Part shown: positions 1 to 8,220 of the stretch, piece by piece
Layout: each line of letters begins with the position of its first letter
How positions within the stretch are numbered: the first letter of the stretch is position 1
Assembly: GCA_900541855.1 (NCBI GenBank)
Contig: UQLD01000006.1
Location: forward strand, 44,022-108,021
Length of the DNA: 64,000 nt
DNA from: an uncultured Collinsella sp.
GTDB taxonomy: Bacteria; Actinomycetota; Coriobacteriia; Coriobacteriales; Coriobacteriaceae
Direction: 5' to 3'
Translations under genes and position numbers: made by a program
The notes under the pieces: model-generated
Databases searched by the model: none
Seen by the model: only the letters and a program-made list of their open reading frames with translations
Told to the model about the DNA's origin: nothing

Positions 1-139
1 TCTCGACAGGAGGTGGAAATTCCTTTGCCACATGGGTCTGAGAGGGTTCCTGCCGATCCATGGCTTGATAAATCAGTGCCGTACCAACGGGCGCATCCGT
101 TTCACATTCTGTATTATCCAACACGTTCTCTTTCAACAT
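1..139 (-). CDS. 5' fragment of an unidentified gene running off the left edge
   Basis: An open frame starts at an ATG at 139-137 and stays open to the window edge, giving about 46 residues beginning MLKENVLDNTECETDAPVG. A GAGG Shine-Dalgarno core lies about 8 bases upstream. It follows the broken LoaP-like gene by about 50 bases on the same strand. LoaP-type NusG paralogues usually head long exopolysaccharide or secondary-metabolite operons, so this may be the first structural gene of such an operon. That is inference: the visible N-terminus is hydrophilic, not recognisable, and shows no domain. Confidence 0.45.
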   Translation of the reverse strand, partial: MLKENVLDNTECETDAPVGTALIYQAMDRQEPSQTHVAKEFPPPVE

Positions 140-190
140 TTCGTCCTCGGGTCGAGGATCCTCTCTGTCCTTAGAAGCAATCGCCAGCAG

Positions 191-745
191 CTAGGCGGTT
201 GCCTTATTGAGGTTGCGCATGACGCGCTGCTCGTTTGAAAGCACTGCAAGGCCAACACGGGTGGTTACGCGTCGGCCGCACAGATCGAGCTCCAAATAAG
301 CGGTGCTCTTGCGCCTGTTAATGGTTTTGATAAGGCCCTCGTGGCCCAACAGCGGACCAGCCGTCACTATGACCTGGTCACCATCTTTCAGGGCCTCGCT
401 CATGGGCACCACGCGGTCTCACCTGTGCGTAAAGCCGCCAATAAGCTGGACCTCTTCTTTTGCTAGCGGCACAAACTGACCGTCCTGGGAAAGCACCCGG
501 GCAAAGTCGTCCATGCGAAGCAGATACTGTTGCACGGTACGGGGATCTGCCGTGTCGCAGATAAGATATCCGGGAAAGAGCGACTTGGTCGTATTGACCC
601 ATTCGCCGTGCACCTTAATCTCGGTTTGATATTGGGGATAAAAGAGTTCTTGCATGGCGCCCGCCGGCACCATACGCTCGATGCGCTCGCGCATTACATC
701 TTCGCGACCGTTAATGACCTGGATCACATACCACACGAGCACCAC
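191..745 (-). pseudogene. loaP: LoaP/NusG-family antiterminator interrupted by an in-frame TGA
   Basis: The upstream part (745-419) encodes a NusG N-terminal domain (WYVIQVINGRED near the start, LFPGYL in the middle). The downstream part (412-191) encodes the KOW domain (DGDQVIVTAGPLLGHEGLI). Both lie in the same frame, separated only by one TGA at 421-419 followed by GAC CGC, so a single nonsense codon splits an otherwise full-length protein of about 184 codons. LoaP proteins are specialised NusG paralogues that suppress termination in long operons. An AAGGGGG stretch at about 746-752 best fits the GTG at about 736, giving VWYVIQV, rather than the GTG at 745. The gene is either recently inactivated or read through. 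Downstream genes lie off the window. Confidence 0.7.
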
Positions 746-1471
746 CCCCTTGCTGTCTTACGTGTGGCTCACGGGGTTTGGGTATGGCTACGCCAGGGCG
801 CTTGTGCGCGAAGGCGCTCCATATTCAAACCCTGAGCCCAGTCAGACAAGCACGTGGCTCTGCCCCACCGTGAACGGTATGTATAGAAGCAGTTGCTAGA
901 GTCGCGGACGTGTATCGCAAAAATGACCGCGACCCCAGCTGGCTGCGTGCGAACCAGTCAAGCGGGTACAAAACTGGACCGCACGCAAACAGCTGCAGAA
1001 CTGCTACGTTTTGGCATACGAACTTCTAGAATTTGCATCTCATAAATAAATAAACGCAAATTAAAAGAGCCGCATGACTTCTTTATTGGAGCTCGTGGTG
1101 TTTCTGACACCGCCGTTACGGCCGGATGCTGATCGACCCTGCGCTTTGCGCCTTGTTGGAGCAGCGAGCACAGTTGAACTCATGTAACGTAAAGTATCCT
1201 AGCACAAGCTGGTAGCGAAACTGATTTGGCTTATGGTGGACAACATATCGTTCATTTAGCGTGCTTAAGGAGGTTGTTTTGGGATGTTGTTCACGTTGAT
1301 GCAGGTTAATGGGATGCTAACGGCGATTAGGCGCTTTCCTGAAGCCCATATGGAACGGCGATCTACACTGATAATCGCGTTTGTATAACAAACTATGTAC
1401 AGACATGGGAAATAAATTGTGCAACTTTTTGTTGATGTGGAAGGGGTTTATGCGCGAGGAATTTTGGCATG
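746..1471. other. Long intergenic region upstream of the LoaP-like gene
   Basis: About 725 bases without a convincing long gene. It holds the presumed leader of the minus-strand loaP operon, an AT-rich patch around 1035-1075, a small hairpin near 1097-1111 (GGTGT, 5-base loop, ACACC), and a possible small plus-strand ORF at 1284-1388. LoaP proteins act on operon leaders, so a LoaP recognition hairpin could lie here, but none was identified with confidence. Confidence 0.5.
1284..1388 (+). CDS. Possible 34-codon small ORF with a strong ribosome-binding site
   Basis: ATG at 1284 is preceded 10 bases upstream by a perfect AAGGAGG (1267-1273). The predicted peptide starts MLFTLMQVNGMLTAIRRF and ends at TAA at 1388. 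No family was recognised. It sits alone between loaP and tRNA-Ala, in DNA of lower GC than its surroundings, so it may be a relic of inserted DNA, a leader peptide, or chance. Confidence 0.2.
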   Translation: MLFTLMQVNGMLTAIRRFPEAHMERRSTLIIAFV

Positions 1472-1501
1472 AAAAAGGCCTTCGGAATTCCGAAGGCCTT
1501 T
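1472..1501 (-). terminator. Rho-independent terminator after tRNA-Ala
   Basis: On the minus strand, AAAGGCCTTCGG pairs with CCGAAGGCCTTT around a tight AATT loop and is followed by a T run. It lies about 10 bases beyond the tRNA CCA end. Confidence 0.85.
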
Positions 1502-1511
1502 GCATTCACGA

Positions 1512-1587
1512 TGGTGGAGACGAGGGGAATCGAACCCCTGACCTCTTGACTGCCAGTCAAGCGCTCTCCCAGCTGAGCTACGCCCCC
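1512..1587 (-). tRNA. tRNA-Ala (GGC anticodon)
   Basis: A 76-base cloverleaf including encoded CCA. The anticodon loop CTGGCAG, closed by CTTGA/TCAAG, gives anticodon GGC. The TAGCTCAG D-arm and GGTTCGATTCC T-arm are intact. The acceptor stem GGGGGCG/CGTCTCC carries G3-U70, the alanine identity pair, which confirms Ala rather than Gly. Confidence 0.95.
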
Positions 1588-1657
1588 GTGACGCCGAAAT
1601 ACTATAGGGGAAGTTGGCGCGGCATGCAAGGACATTTTTGGGTCAAACTCTAAATGC

Positions 1658-2299
1658 CTATTGATATAGGTAAGCGATGGCGGTACCGGTGTGGACTTGG
1701 ATTGTGGCTGTTGACTTGACGACGTTGCTGATGCCCGTGTCGGCTAACAAGCCCAGGGGGGTGTGATCTAGCTCCCACTCTAGGCCGCGTTCGCTTACCA
1801 CCGTCCCAGGCGCTATAGCGATGATGGAGAAGGTGCTGCCATCGTGGCCCTCAATGGTCCACGATTCGCCTCCGTGCAGAATGCGGGCAGTGGTCTCATC
1901 TTCGGCAATCCAGACAGGGGCATCCTCGTAGCCCGCGAGCAGACCCAGCACGCTCAGTGCCATATCAGGACGGCCGCCCGTGGCGCAGGTCGCAACCACT
2001 TCGGCAACCGGCCAGCGACGGCGGACGGAATCGAGCGCCAACGCAAGATCGGTATAGTCCTTGTACGGGTCGTGGCGTTCTACCTCAAAGTCGGTGGCGG
2101 CATCGACCAGCGCGCGGCCGGCGTCGCTAACTGTGTCGGCATCTCCCACATATACATCGCAGCCCAGTCCTGCGCCCAGCAGCGCGTCGAGTCCGCGGTC
2201 CACGGCGACAATGTGGTCGCACTCCCCTGCTAGCCTACGCAACAGATCCGCGCTCGCCACCACGGGCGAGCCGCAGACCACTAATACCTTGCAACCCAC
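1658..2299 (-). CDS. thiN: Thiamine diphosphokinase
   Basis: A cytosolic enzyme that transfers pyrophosphate from ATP to thiamine to make thiamine diphosphate. The 213-residue length is normal for the family. The N-terminal Rossmann-like half shows VAVDRGLDALL and VGDADTVS (the family's GDFDS position) and DYTDLALAL (the TD-E-AL position). TGGRPDMALSVL follows, and the C-terminal half is the beta-rich substrate-binding domain. The start is GTG at 2299, 9 bases after the stop of the upstream HAD gene, so the two are probably translated from one transcript. The assignment is by motif order only; the substrate is inferred from the family. Confidence 0.85.
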   Translation of the reverse strand: MGCKVLVVCGSPVVASADLLRRLAGECDHIVAVDRGLDALLGAGLGCDVYVGDADTVSDAGRALVDAATDFEVERHDPYKDYTDLALALDSVRRRWPVAEVVATCATGGRPDMALSVLGLLAGYEDAPVWIAEDETTARILHGGESWTIEGHDGSTFSIIAIAPGTVVSERGLEWELDHTPLGLLADTGISNVVKSTATIQVHTGTAIAYLYQ

Positions 2300-2308
2300 A
2301 GCTCTCGC

Positions 2309-2998
2309 CTATCCCTCAAACGAAAGCACGCGGGCCAGGTCAAGCTCCTCGTAGCTGTCGATAAAGATATCGCAGTTGGCGCGTACGTCGTCGCGCTTCA
2401 TGCGGCCTTGCGGGTCATAAATACCCACACGCTTAAAGCCTGCGGCGCCAGAGCTCTTAAGGCCAAAGACCGCGTCCTCAAACACCCATGCGCGCTCAAA
2501 CTTGTGCCCATGGCGCTCCTCCAGGCGGCGCTGCGCCAGCTCGTACACATCGGGGAACTGCTTGGAGCGTCCTGCTTCACCCGTCGTGGTAATTAACTCC
2601 ATGTAAGCGTCGAGCCCGGCACCAGCGAGCGCGGACTGCACCAGCTCGGCCGGCGTGGACGTAGCAACGCACATGGCAATACCGGCCTCCTGTGCCTGCT
2701 CCAAAAACGCCAGGAGCCCCTCGCGCGGCGGCACCTTGGAGTACCCATCAATCAGAATATTACTCAGCTCGCGGTACAGCTCCTCGCCATTCGCGCCAAT
2801 GCCCCAGGTGTCGTGGTAGGCCTGGCACTCATCCTCCAGCGACAAATGCTCAAACTGGGCAAAATCGTCGACCGTCACGTCGACACCGTGGCGGTGCAAT
2901 AATTCGGGCTGGGCATAGGCCCAAACGGGGGTGCTATTAACCAGTGTGCCGTCGCAATCGAAAATAAAAGCAACCTTGGGAGCGGCGGTATGGGACAT
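2309..2998 (-). CDS. HAD-superfamily phosphatase (phosphoglycolate phosphatase/beta-phosphoglucomutase type)
   Basis: The 229-residue protein opens with the HAD motif I DCDGTLVN. Motif II threonine lies in CVATSTP, and motifs III-IV are around GRSKQFPDVY and FEDAVFGLKSSGAAG. A helical cap between motifs I and II is typical of subfamily I. The ATG at 2998 is chosen because GAAAGG lies 7 bases upstream; the frame extends to a TTG at 3019 without a ribosome-binding site. The promoter region is shared divergently with glgB and contains LacI-type palindromes, so a sugar-phosphate role is plausible but unproven. Confidence 0.8.
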   Translation of the reverse strand: MSHTAAPKVAFIFDCDGTLVNSTPVWAYAQPELLHRHGVDVTVDDFAQFEHLSLEDECQAYHDTWGIGANGEELYRELSNILIDGYSKVPPREGLLAFLEQAQEAGIAMCVATSTPAELVQSALAGAGLDAYMELITTTGEAGRSKQFPDVYELAQRRLEERHGHKFERAWVFEDAVFGLKSSGAAGFKRVGIYDPQGRMKRDDVRANCDIFIDSYEELDLARVLSFEG

Positions 2999-3020
2999 AA
3001 ACGAACCTTTCGATGTCAAA

Positions 3021-3051
3021 TGGTAAACAACCTGCTAAAAACGTTTTACCA
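3021..3051. promoter_or_regulatory. LacI-family operator-like palindrome, HAD-gene proximal
   Basis: TGGTAAAC at 3021 and GTTTTACCA at 3043 are inverted halves. The right half also forms the tighter core AAAACGTTTT with the central CG step typical of LacI/GalR operators. It lies in the HAD gene leader. Confidence 0.45.
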
Positions 3052-3082
3052 AACGTCAGGCTAACAATTTTGAAACCCTAAT

Positions 3083-3108
3083 TGGTAAAACTGTCAAGAG
3101 TTTTACCA
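3083..3108. promoter_or_regulatory. Perfect operator palindrome between HAD gene and glgB
   Basis: Ten-base arms TGGTAAAACT and AGTTTTACCA flank a 6-base spacer. The spacer and right arm contain TTGACA on the minus strand (3097-3092), a consensus -35 for the HAD/thiN direction, and the site also covers the -35 zone of the glgB promoter. Binding here would block both directions. Similar sites occur before the GH13/MalQ gene. Confidence 0.55.
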
Positions 3109-3123
3109 CAGCAATTCTGCCAG

Positions 3124-3132
3124 TGGTATAAA
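3124..3132 (+). promoter_or_regulatory. Extended -10 promoter candidate for glgB
   Basis: TG at 3124 followed after one base by TATAAA (3127-3132) matches an extended -10 element. The predicted start near 3139 gives a leader of about 190 bases. No good -35 is visible; the palindrome at 3083-3108 lies in its place. Confidence 0.4.
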
Positions 3133-3204
3133 CATGTCGCTTACCGATTAAACGCCCCCGCAAATCCGCTTTCGTCCATAAAACTAACGCACAGGTGTTA
3201 TCGT

Positions 3205-3258
3205 AGTTTCTGCCGAAAGTTCCACCGAGCACGCGAGGTGGAACGAATCACAGAAACT
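3205..3258 (+). promoter_or_regulatory. Two-tier hairpin in the glgB leader
   Basis: The outer stem AGTTTCTG/CAGAAACT and inner stem GTTCCACC/GGTGGAAC are both perfect. A symmetric 6-base internal loop separates them and a 10-base terminal loop caps them. No T run follows, so it is not a terminator. It may control mRNA stability or bind a protein. Confidence 0.5.
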
Positions 3259-3329
3259 TCGCCGTCCCTTCGATTCGTGCAGCCTTGGACCTTTCGCATC
3301 TAGTCACCAAGGCAACACGCTGCCGCGTC

Positions 3330-5591
3330 ATGATGGGATCAAACGTGAGCGATACAAAGCTAAAGCCAACGGCTAAAAAGCCCGCAACCCGCAAACCGGC
3401 TCCGCACGCACCGGAGCTCTCCAAGGACGATGTCTACCTGTTTGGCATTGGTATGTGGGAGCGCAGCTGGGAAAAGATGGGCGCGCATCCCGACACGCAG
3501 CAGCGCACGCGCGGCTGGCGCTTTTGCGTTTGGGCGCCCGACGTTAAGAGCGTCCACGTTATCGGTGAATTCAACAATTGGGATGAGCAAGCCAACCCGC
3601 TGGTGCCCGTGCATACGAGCGCTATTTGGGAAGGCTTTATTCCTGGCGCCGAGCAGGGCCAGCTCTATAAATATCTCATCGAGACCAACGAGGGCGAGAA
3701 GCTCTACAAAGCCGATCCGTATGCCTTTAAGGCCGAGTGCCCTCCGGGTACCGCCAGCGTGCTGTGGACCCTCGACGGCTATAAGTGGAACGACGCCGCG
3801 TGGCTCAAGCGCCGCGCCGGCCACAACCACATGTCGCAGCCGCTCAACATCTACGAGGTGCATATTGGCTCGTGGAAGCGCCACGGCGACGCGCCGCAGG
3901 GCGAGCCGGACGAGTACGGCAACTACCCCGGCCCCATGGACCCTTTCCCCGCGCAGCGCGGCGAGTTTTACACCTACGACGACCTGTCGGTGGAGCTCGT
4001 GGACTACGTGCGCGACATGGGCTACACGCATATCGAGGTCATGCCGCTTATGGAGCATCCCTTCGATGGCTCCTGGGGCTACCAGACGACCGGCTACTAC
4101 GCCGCCACGTCGCGCTACGGCAACCCGCAGCAGCTCATGCATTTTATCGATGCATGCCACGAGGCCGGCATTGGCGTGATCATGGACTGGGTGCCCGGCG
4201 GTTTTTGCGCCGACTCCCACGGCCTTGCCACCTTTAACGGCCACATGTTGTTTGAGCACGAGATTCACCCCAACTGGGGCACGCACAAGTTTGACTTCGC
4301 CCGCGGCGAGGTCCGCTCCTTCCTGGTCTCCAACGTGCTGTACTGGCTCGAGAACTTCCACGTGGACGGCATTCGCATGGACGGCGTGTCCAGCATGCTG
4401 TACCTCAACTTTGGCATTGACGATCCCAGCCAAAAGAAGTTCAACAAGTACGGTACCGAGGAGGACCTGGACGCCAGCGCGTTTATCCGTCAGGTCAACT
4501 GCGCCGTGGAGGCCCACTACCCCGACGTGATGATGATGGCCGAGGAGTCCACCGCGTGGCCGCTCGTGACCTATCCGCCGCAGGACGGCGGCCTGGGCTT
4601 CCACTACAAGTGGGACATGGGCTGGATGAACGACACCCTTCACTACATGCAGACCGATTTTCCGTGGCGCCCCGGCAACCACGGGCTGCTCACGTTCTCC
4701 ATCATGTACGCCTTTACCGAGAACTTTATCTGCCCGCTAAGCCATGACGAGGTCGTTCACGGCAAGTGCTCGCTGATCGGACGCATGCCAGGCGACTGGT
4801 GGCGCCAGTTTGCCGGCCTGCGCACACTGGCCTTCTACCAAATGACGCACCCCGGCGCTAAGCTCAACTTTATGGGCAACGAGATCGGCCAGTTTATCGA
4901 GTGGCGCTACTACGAGTCTATTCAGTGGTTCTTGACCGAGGAGTACGAGACCCACCGTCATCATCAGGCGTTTATCAAGGCGCTCAACCACCTGTACACC
5001 GCCGAGCCCGCCCTGTACGAGCGCGGCTACACTGACGACGGCTTTACCTGGATCGACGCGGACAACTCCAAGCAGTCCATCGTGAGCTTTGTGCGCCAGG
5101 GCGAGGACGTCGATGACGACCTTGTGATCCTGATTAACTTTGATCCGGCGAGCTATGAGAGCTTCCGTGTGGGCGTGCCACGCGAGGGTGACTGGGAGGT
5201 CATCTTCGATTCCGACCGTCCCGAGTTTGGCGGCAGCGGCTATGCCGGCGAGGAGCCCTACACCTGCTCGAGCGAGCCCTATCCTTGGAACGGGCAGATG
5301 GACTCCATCGAGATTAAGGTGCCCGGCCTGGCAGGTGTGGTACTCAAGCGTCGCGGTCCCAGCAGCTATAAACCGCCCGTGGTCGAGGAGCCCAAGAAGG
5401 CGACGCGCAAGCGTGCGTCCTCGGTGAAACCCAAGACCGCGGCTGCTAAGAAGGCTCCGGCTAAGGCGAAGGCAGCCAAGCCCGCTGCCAAGGCTTCGGC
5501 CAAGTCCAGCACGGTCAAGAAGGCAACCACCAAAAAGGCTGCTCCCAAGGCCAAGGCAGCTGCTGTTAAGGCTCCTGCCAAGAAAGCGTAA
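3330..5591 (+). CDS. glgB: 1,4-alpha-glucan branching enzyme with Lys/Ala-rich tail
   Basis: Makes alpha-1,6 branches in glycogen. An N-terminal CBM48-like domain (about residues 60-150) precedes the GH13 barrel. The nucleophile is Asp351 in GIRMDGVSSM, the acid/base Glu405 in MMAEEST, and the third carboxylate Asp473 in SHDEVVHGK. The enzyme proper ends near residue 690. A tail of about 65 residues follows with 21 Lys, 2 Arg, 24 Ala and no acidic residue, resembling histone H1 tails; this is not part of ordinary GlgB. The start is uncertain: ATG 3330, ATG 3333 or GTG 3345, none with a strong ribosome-binding site. It is the first gene of the glg block. Confidence 0.95.
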   Translation: MMGSNVSDTKLKPTAKKPATRKPAPHAPELSKDDVYLFGIGMWERSWEKMGAHPDTQQRTRGWRFCVWAPDVKSVHVIGEFNNWDEQANPLVPVHTSAIWEGFIPGAEQGQLYKYLIETNEGEKLYKADPYAFKAECPPGTASVLWTLDGYKWNDAAWLKRRAGHNHMSQPLNIYEVHIGSWKRHGDAPQGEPDEYGNYPGPMDPFPAQRGEFYTYDDLSVELVDYVRDMGYTHIEVMPLMEHPFDGSWGYQTTGYYAATSRYGNPQQLMHFIDACHEAGIGVIMDWVPGGFCADSHGLATFNGHMLFEHEIHPNWGTHKFDFARGEVRSFLVSNVLYWLENFHVDGIRMDGVSSMLYLNFGIDDPSQKKFNKYGTEEDLDASAFIRQVNCAVEAHYPDVMMMAEESTAWPLVTYPPQDGGLGFHYKWDMGWMNDTLHYMQTDFPWRPGNHGLLTFSIMYAFTENFICPLSHDEVVHGKCSLIGRMPGDWWRQFAGLRTLAFYQMTHPGAKLNFMGNEIGQFIEWRYYESIQWFLTEEYETHRHHQAFIKALNHLYTAEPALYERGYTDDGFTWIDADNSKQSIVSFVRQGEDVDDDLVILINFDPASYESFRVGVPREGDWEVIFDSDRPEFGGSGYAGEEPYTCSSEPYPWNGQMDSIEIKVPGLAGVVLKRRGPSSYKPPVVEEPKKATRKRASSVKPKTAAAKKAPAKAKAAKPAAKASAKSSTVKKATTKKAAPKAKAAAVKAPAKKA

Positions 5592-5685
5592 CAAAGGCGT
5601 TACCGCTGTAATTACCCGCCCCGCGGGGGCGTAGGATACATGTCATAACCGTTCCGGGAGAAACATCCCCGGGGGAAAGGAACGT

Positions 5686-8112
5686 ATGAATAAGATCTTC
5701 GACAACAAACAGGAGTTTACCGAGCTCTATCGCGAAGCCGTCATGAGCATCAGCGGCAAGAGCGTCGAGGCCGCCAGCGACCTCGATCGCTTTAACGCCC
5801 TGGCCAAGCTCGTGGCCGAGAAGGCCCGCACCGTTGCAACGAACAGCGACGCCCGTGTGGCCGCCGAGGGCAAGAAGCGCGTGTACTACTTCTCGATCGA
5901 GTTTTTGATCGGCCGCCTGCTCGACAACTACCTACTCAATTTTGGCGTGCGCGACATGGTCGCCGAGGCACTCGACGACATGGGCTTTGACCTGTCCGTC
6001 ATCGAGAACCAGGAGCCCGATCCGGCCCTGGGCAACGGTGGCCTGGGCCGTCTGGCCGCATGCTTCCTGGATTCCATGGCAGCCGAGGGCATTGCCGGCT
6101 ACGGCAACGGCATGCGCTACCGCTACGGCCTGTTTAAGCAGGAGATCGTCAACGGCAGCCAGGTCGAGGCCACCGACGAGTGGCTCACCCACGGCTATCC
6201 CTGGGAGGTCCGTCGTCAGGACAAGGCCGTGACCATTAAGTTTGGTGGCCATGTTGAGGGCTTTGAGGAGAACGGCCGCACGTTCTACCGCACGGTGGAC
6301 ACGCAGGACATCCTGGCCGTCCCCTACGACATCCCCGTCGTGGGCTATGCCGGAGAGACCGTCAACAAGCTGCGCGTCTGGGCCGCCGAGCCGGTCGAGG
6401 AGCACTTTGACCTTGAGGCCTTCAACCGCGGCGACTACGCCCTGGCCGACGCCGAGCGCGCCGAGGCCGAGGCCATCAGCGCCATCCTCTACCCCAACGA
6501 CGCCGGCGAGCACGGCCGCCTGCTGCGCTTAAAGCAGGAGTACCTGTTTGTATCGGCCGGCATCTACAGCCTTCTTGACACCTTTGAGAAAGAGCACGGC
6601 GCGAACTGGGGGCTGCTGCCGCAGTTTGTGGCTATCCACACCAACGACACGCACCCCGCCATGTGCGGCCCCGAGCTCATGCGTATCCTCATCGACGAGA
6701 AGAAGCTCGAGTGGGACGACGCCTGGAACATCGTGACGCAGGTCGTGAGCTACACCAACCACACCATCCTGCCCGAGGCTCTGGAGAAGTGGCCCATCGG
6801 CACGTTCTCCAAGCTCCTTCCCCGCGTGTATCAGATCATCGACGAGATCAGCCGTCGCTGGCACGAGTCGTTCGACACCACGCAGGAGGGCTGGCAGGAG
6901 CGTCTGCGCCAGACCGCCATTCTGTGGGACGGCGAGATTCGCATGGCCAACCTGTCCGTGATCTGCAGCCATAGCGTCAACGGCGTGGCCAAGATTCACT
7001 CCGACATCATCAAGAACATCGTGCTCAAGGACTTCTATGCCCTGACGCCCGAGAAGTTCAACAACAAGACCAACGGCATCTCGCACCGTCGTTTCTTTGC
7101 CGAGGCCAACCCCACCTATGCCAAGCTCGTGACCGAGGCCATTGGCGACGGCTGGCTCAAGGACGCCTTTGAGCTGGAAAAGCTCAAAGAGTTCCAAAAC
7201 GACACTGAGTTCCTCAAGGCCGTGGGTGCCTCCAAGCGCGCCAACAAGGAGCGCCTGGCCGCCTACGTTAAGGCTGAGACCGGTCTGGTCATCGACCCCA
7301 ACACCGTCTTCGACGTTCAGGTAAAGCGCTTCCACGCCTACAAGCGCCAGCTCATGAACATCATGAAGGTGATGGACATCTACAACCGTCGCATCGCCGA
7401 TCCCAACTTCCACGTGACGCCGACGACCTTCATCTTTAGCGGCAAGGCTGCCTCGAGCTACACCTTCGCCAAGGAGACCATCCGCCTCATTAACTCCGTG
7501 GCCGAGGTCATCAACAACGACGCCCGCGTGAACGAGGTCATGAAGGTCTGCTTTATCCCCAACTTCCGCGTGAGCAACGCCCAGCTCATCTACCCTGCCG
7601 CCGAGATCTCGGAGCAGATCTCCACGGCTGGCAAGGAGGCCTCGGGCACGTCCAACATGAAGCTCATGATGAACGGCGCCATTACGCTGGGCACCCTCGA
7701 CGGCGCCAACATCGAGATCGCCGACCTGGCCGGCCGCCAGAACGAGGCCATCTTTGGCCTGACCGCCCCCGAGGTCGAGCAGCTCTGGGCATCGAACAGC
7801 TACTTTGCGTGGGATACCCTCAACGGCGACCGCGAGCGCCTGGGCCGCGTTATGGACGAGCTCAAGGACAACACCTTTGCGGGTCTTTCGGGCAATTTTG
7901 AGAGCATCTACAACGAGCTCATGAACAACAACGACCCCGACCTGGTCATGGCCGACTTTCGCAGCTACGTGGATGCATGGGAAAAGCTCACCGGCAGCTA
8001 CGGCGACCAGGAGACCTGGAACCGCAAGGCGCTGCTGAACACCGCCTCGAGCGGCTGGTTCTCGAGCGACCGCACCATTCGCGAGTACCGCGACGAGATC
8101 TGGCACGCGTAA
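5686..8112 (+). CDS. glgP: Glycogen phosphorylase
   Basis: Releases glucose 1-phosphate from glycogen ends using pyridoxal phosphate. The 808-residue length is normal for GT35. The cofactor lysine is Lys659 in EASGTSNMKLMMNGA. The glucan and phosphate-binding segments NGGLGRLAACFLDS and VKRFHAYKRQLMN are present. The start ATG is 6 bases after GGGGGAAAGGAA. It follows glgB by 94 bases that contain a GC hairpin (GCCCCGCGGGGGC), so it may have a separate or processed transcript. Pairing with glgC/D/A on one strand suggests coordinated storage and mobilisation. Confidence 0.97.
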   Translation: MNKIFDNKQEFTELYREAVMSISGKSVEAASDLDRFNALAKLVAEKARTVATNSDARVAAEGKKRVYYFSIEFLIGRLLDNYLLNFGVRDMVAEALDDMGFDLSVIENQEPDPALGNGGLGRLAACFLDSMAAEGIAGYGNGMRYRYGLFKQEIVNGSQVEATDEWLTHGYPWEVRRQDKAVTIKFGGHVEGFEENGRTFYRTVDTQDILAVPYDIPVVGYAGETVNKLRVWAAEPVEEHFDLEAFNRGDYALADAERAEAEAISAILYPNDAGEHGRLLRLKQEYLFVSAGIYSLLDTFEKEHGANWGLLPQFVAIHTNDTHPAMCGPELMRILIDEKKLEWDDAWNIVTQVVSYTNHTILPEALEKWPIGTFSKLLPRVYQIIDEISRRWHESFDTTQEGWQERLRQTAILWDGEIRMANLSVICSHSVNGVAKIHSDIIKNIVLKDFYALTPEKFNNKTNGISHRRFFAEANPTYAKLVTEAIGDGWLKDAFELEKLKEFQNDTEFLKAVGASKRANKERLAAYVKAETGLVIDPNTVFDVQVKRFHAYKRQLMNIMKVMDIYNRRIADPNFHVTPTTFIFSGKAASSYTFAKETIRLINSVAEVINNDARVNEVMKVCFIPNFRVSNAQLIYPAAEISEQISTAGKEASGTSNMKLMMNGAITLGTLDGANIEIADLAGRQNEAIFGLTAPEVEQLWASNSYFAWDTLNGDRERLGRVMDELKDNTFAGLSGNFESIYNELMNNNDPDLVMADFRSYVDAWEKLTGSYGDQETWNRKALLNTASSGWFSSDRTIREYRDEIWHA

Positions 8113-8149
8113 AGGCGCACGAGCTCCCTAATGCCAGCACGGCATTACT

Positions 8150-8180
8150 CGACGGGCGCGACCGAGCGCCGCGCCCGTCG
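8150..8180 (+). promoter_or_regulatory. Strong GC hairpin between glgP and glgC
   Basis: Perfect 11-base arms CGACGGGCGCG and CGCGCCCGTCG surround a 9-base loop, with no T run after it. It is probably an intra-operon processing or stability element, or a weak attenuator, rather than a full terminator. Confidence 0.5.
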
Positions 8181-8220
8181 CTAATGGGTTTAAGAACATC
8201 GATGACAGAAGGAGAAATCG

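Noticed and set aside
1512..1587. tRNA-Gly
   Set aside because: The loop reads CTGGCAG, giving anticodon GGC (Ala) rather than GCC, and the acceptor stem has the alanine G3-U70 pair.
3360..4682. Long open frame antisense to glgB (440 codons), and similar ones opposite glgP, glgA, the serine dehydratase gene and rsmB
   Set aside because: They mirror the third-position GC bias of the real genes, have no domains or ribosome-binding sites, and are Val/Ala/His/Leu-rich shadow translations.
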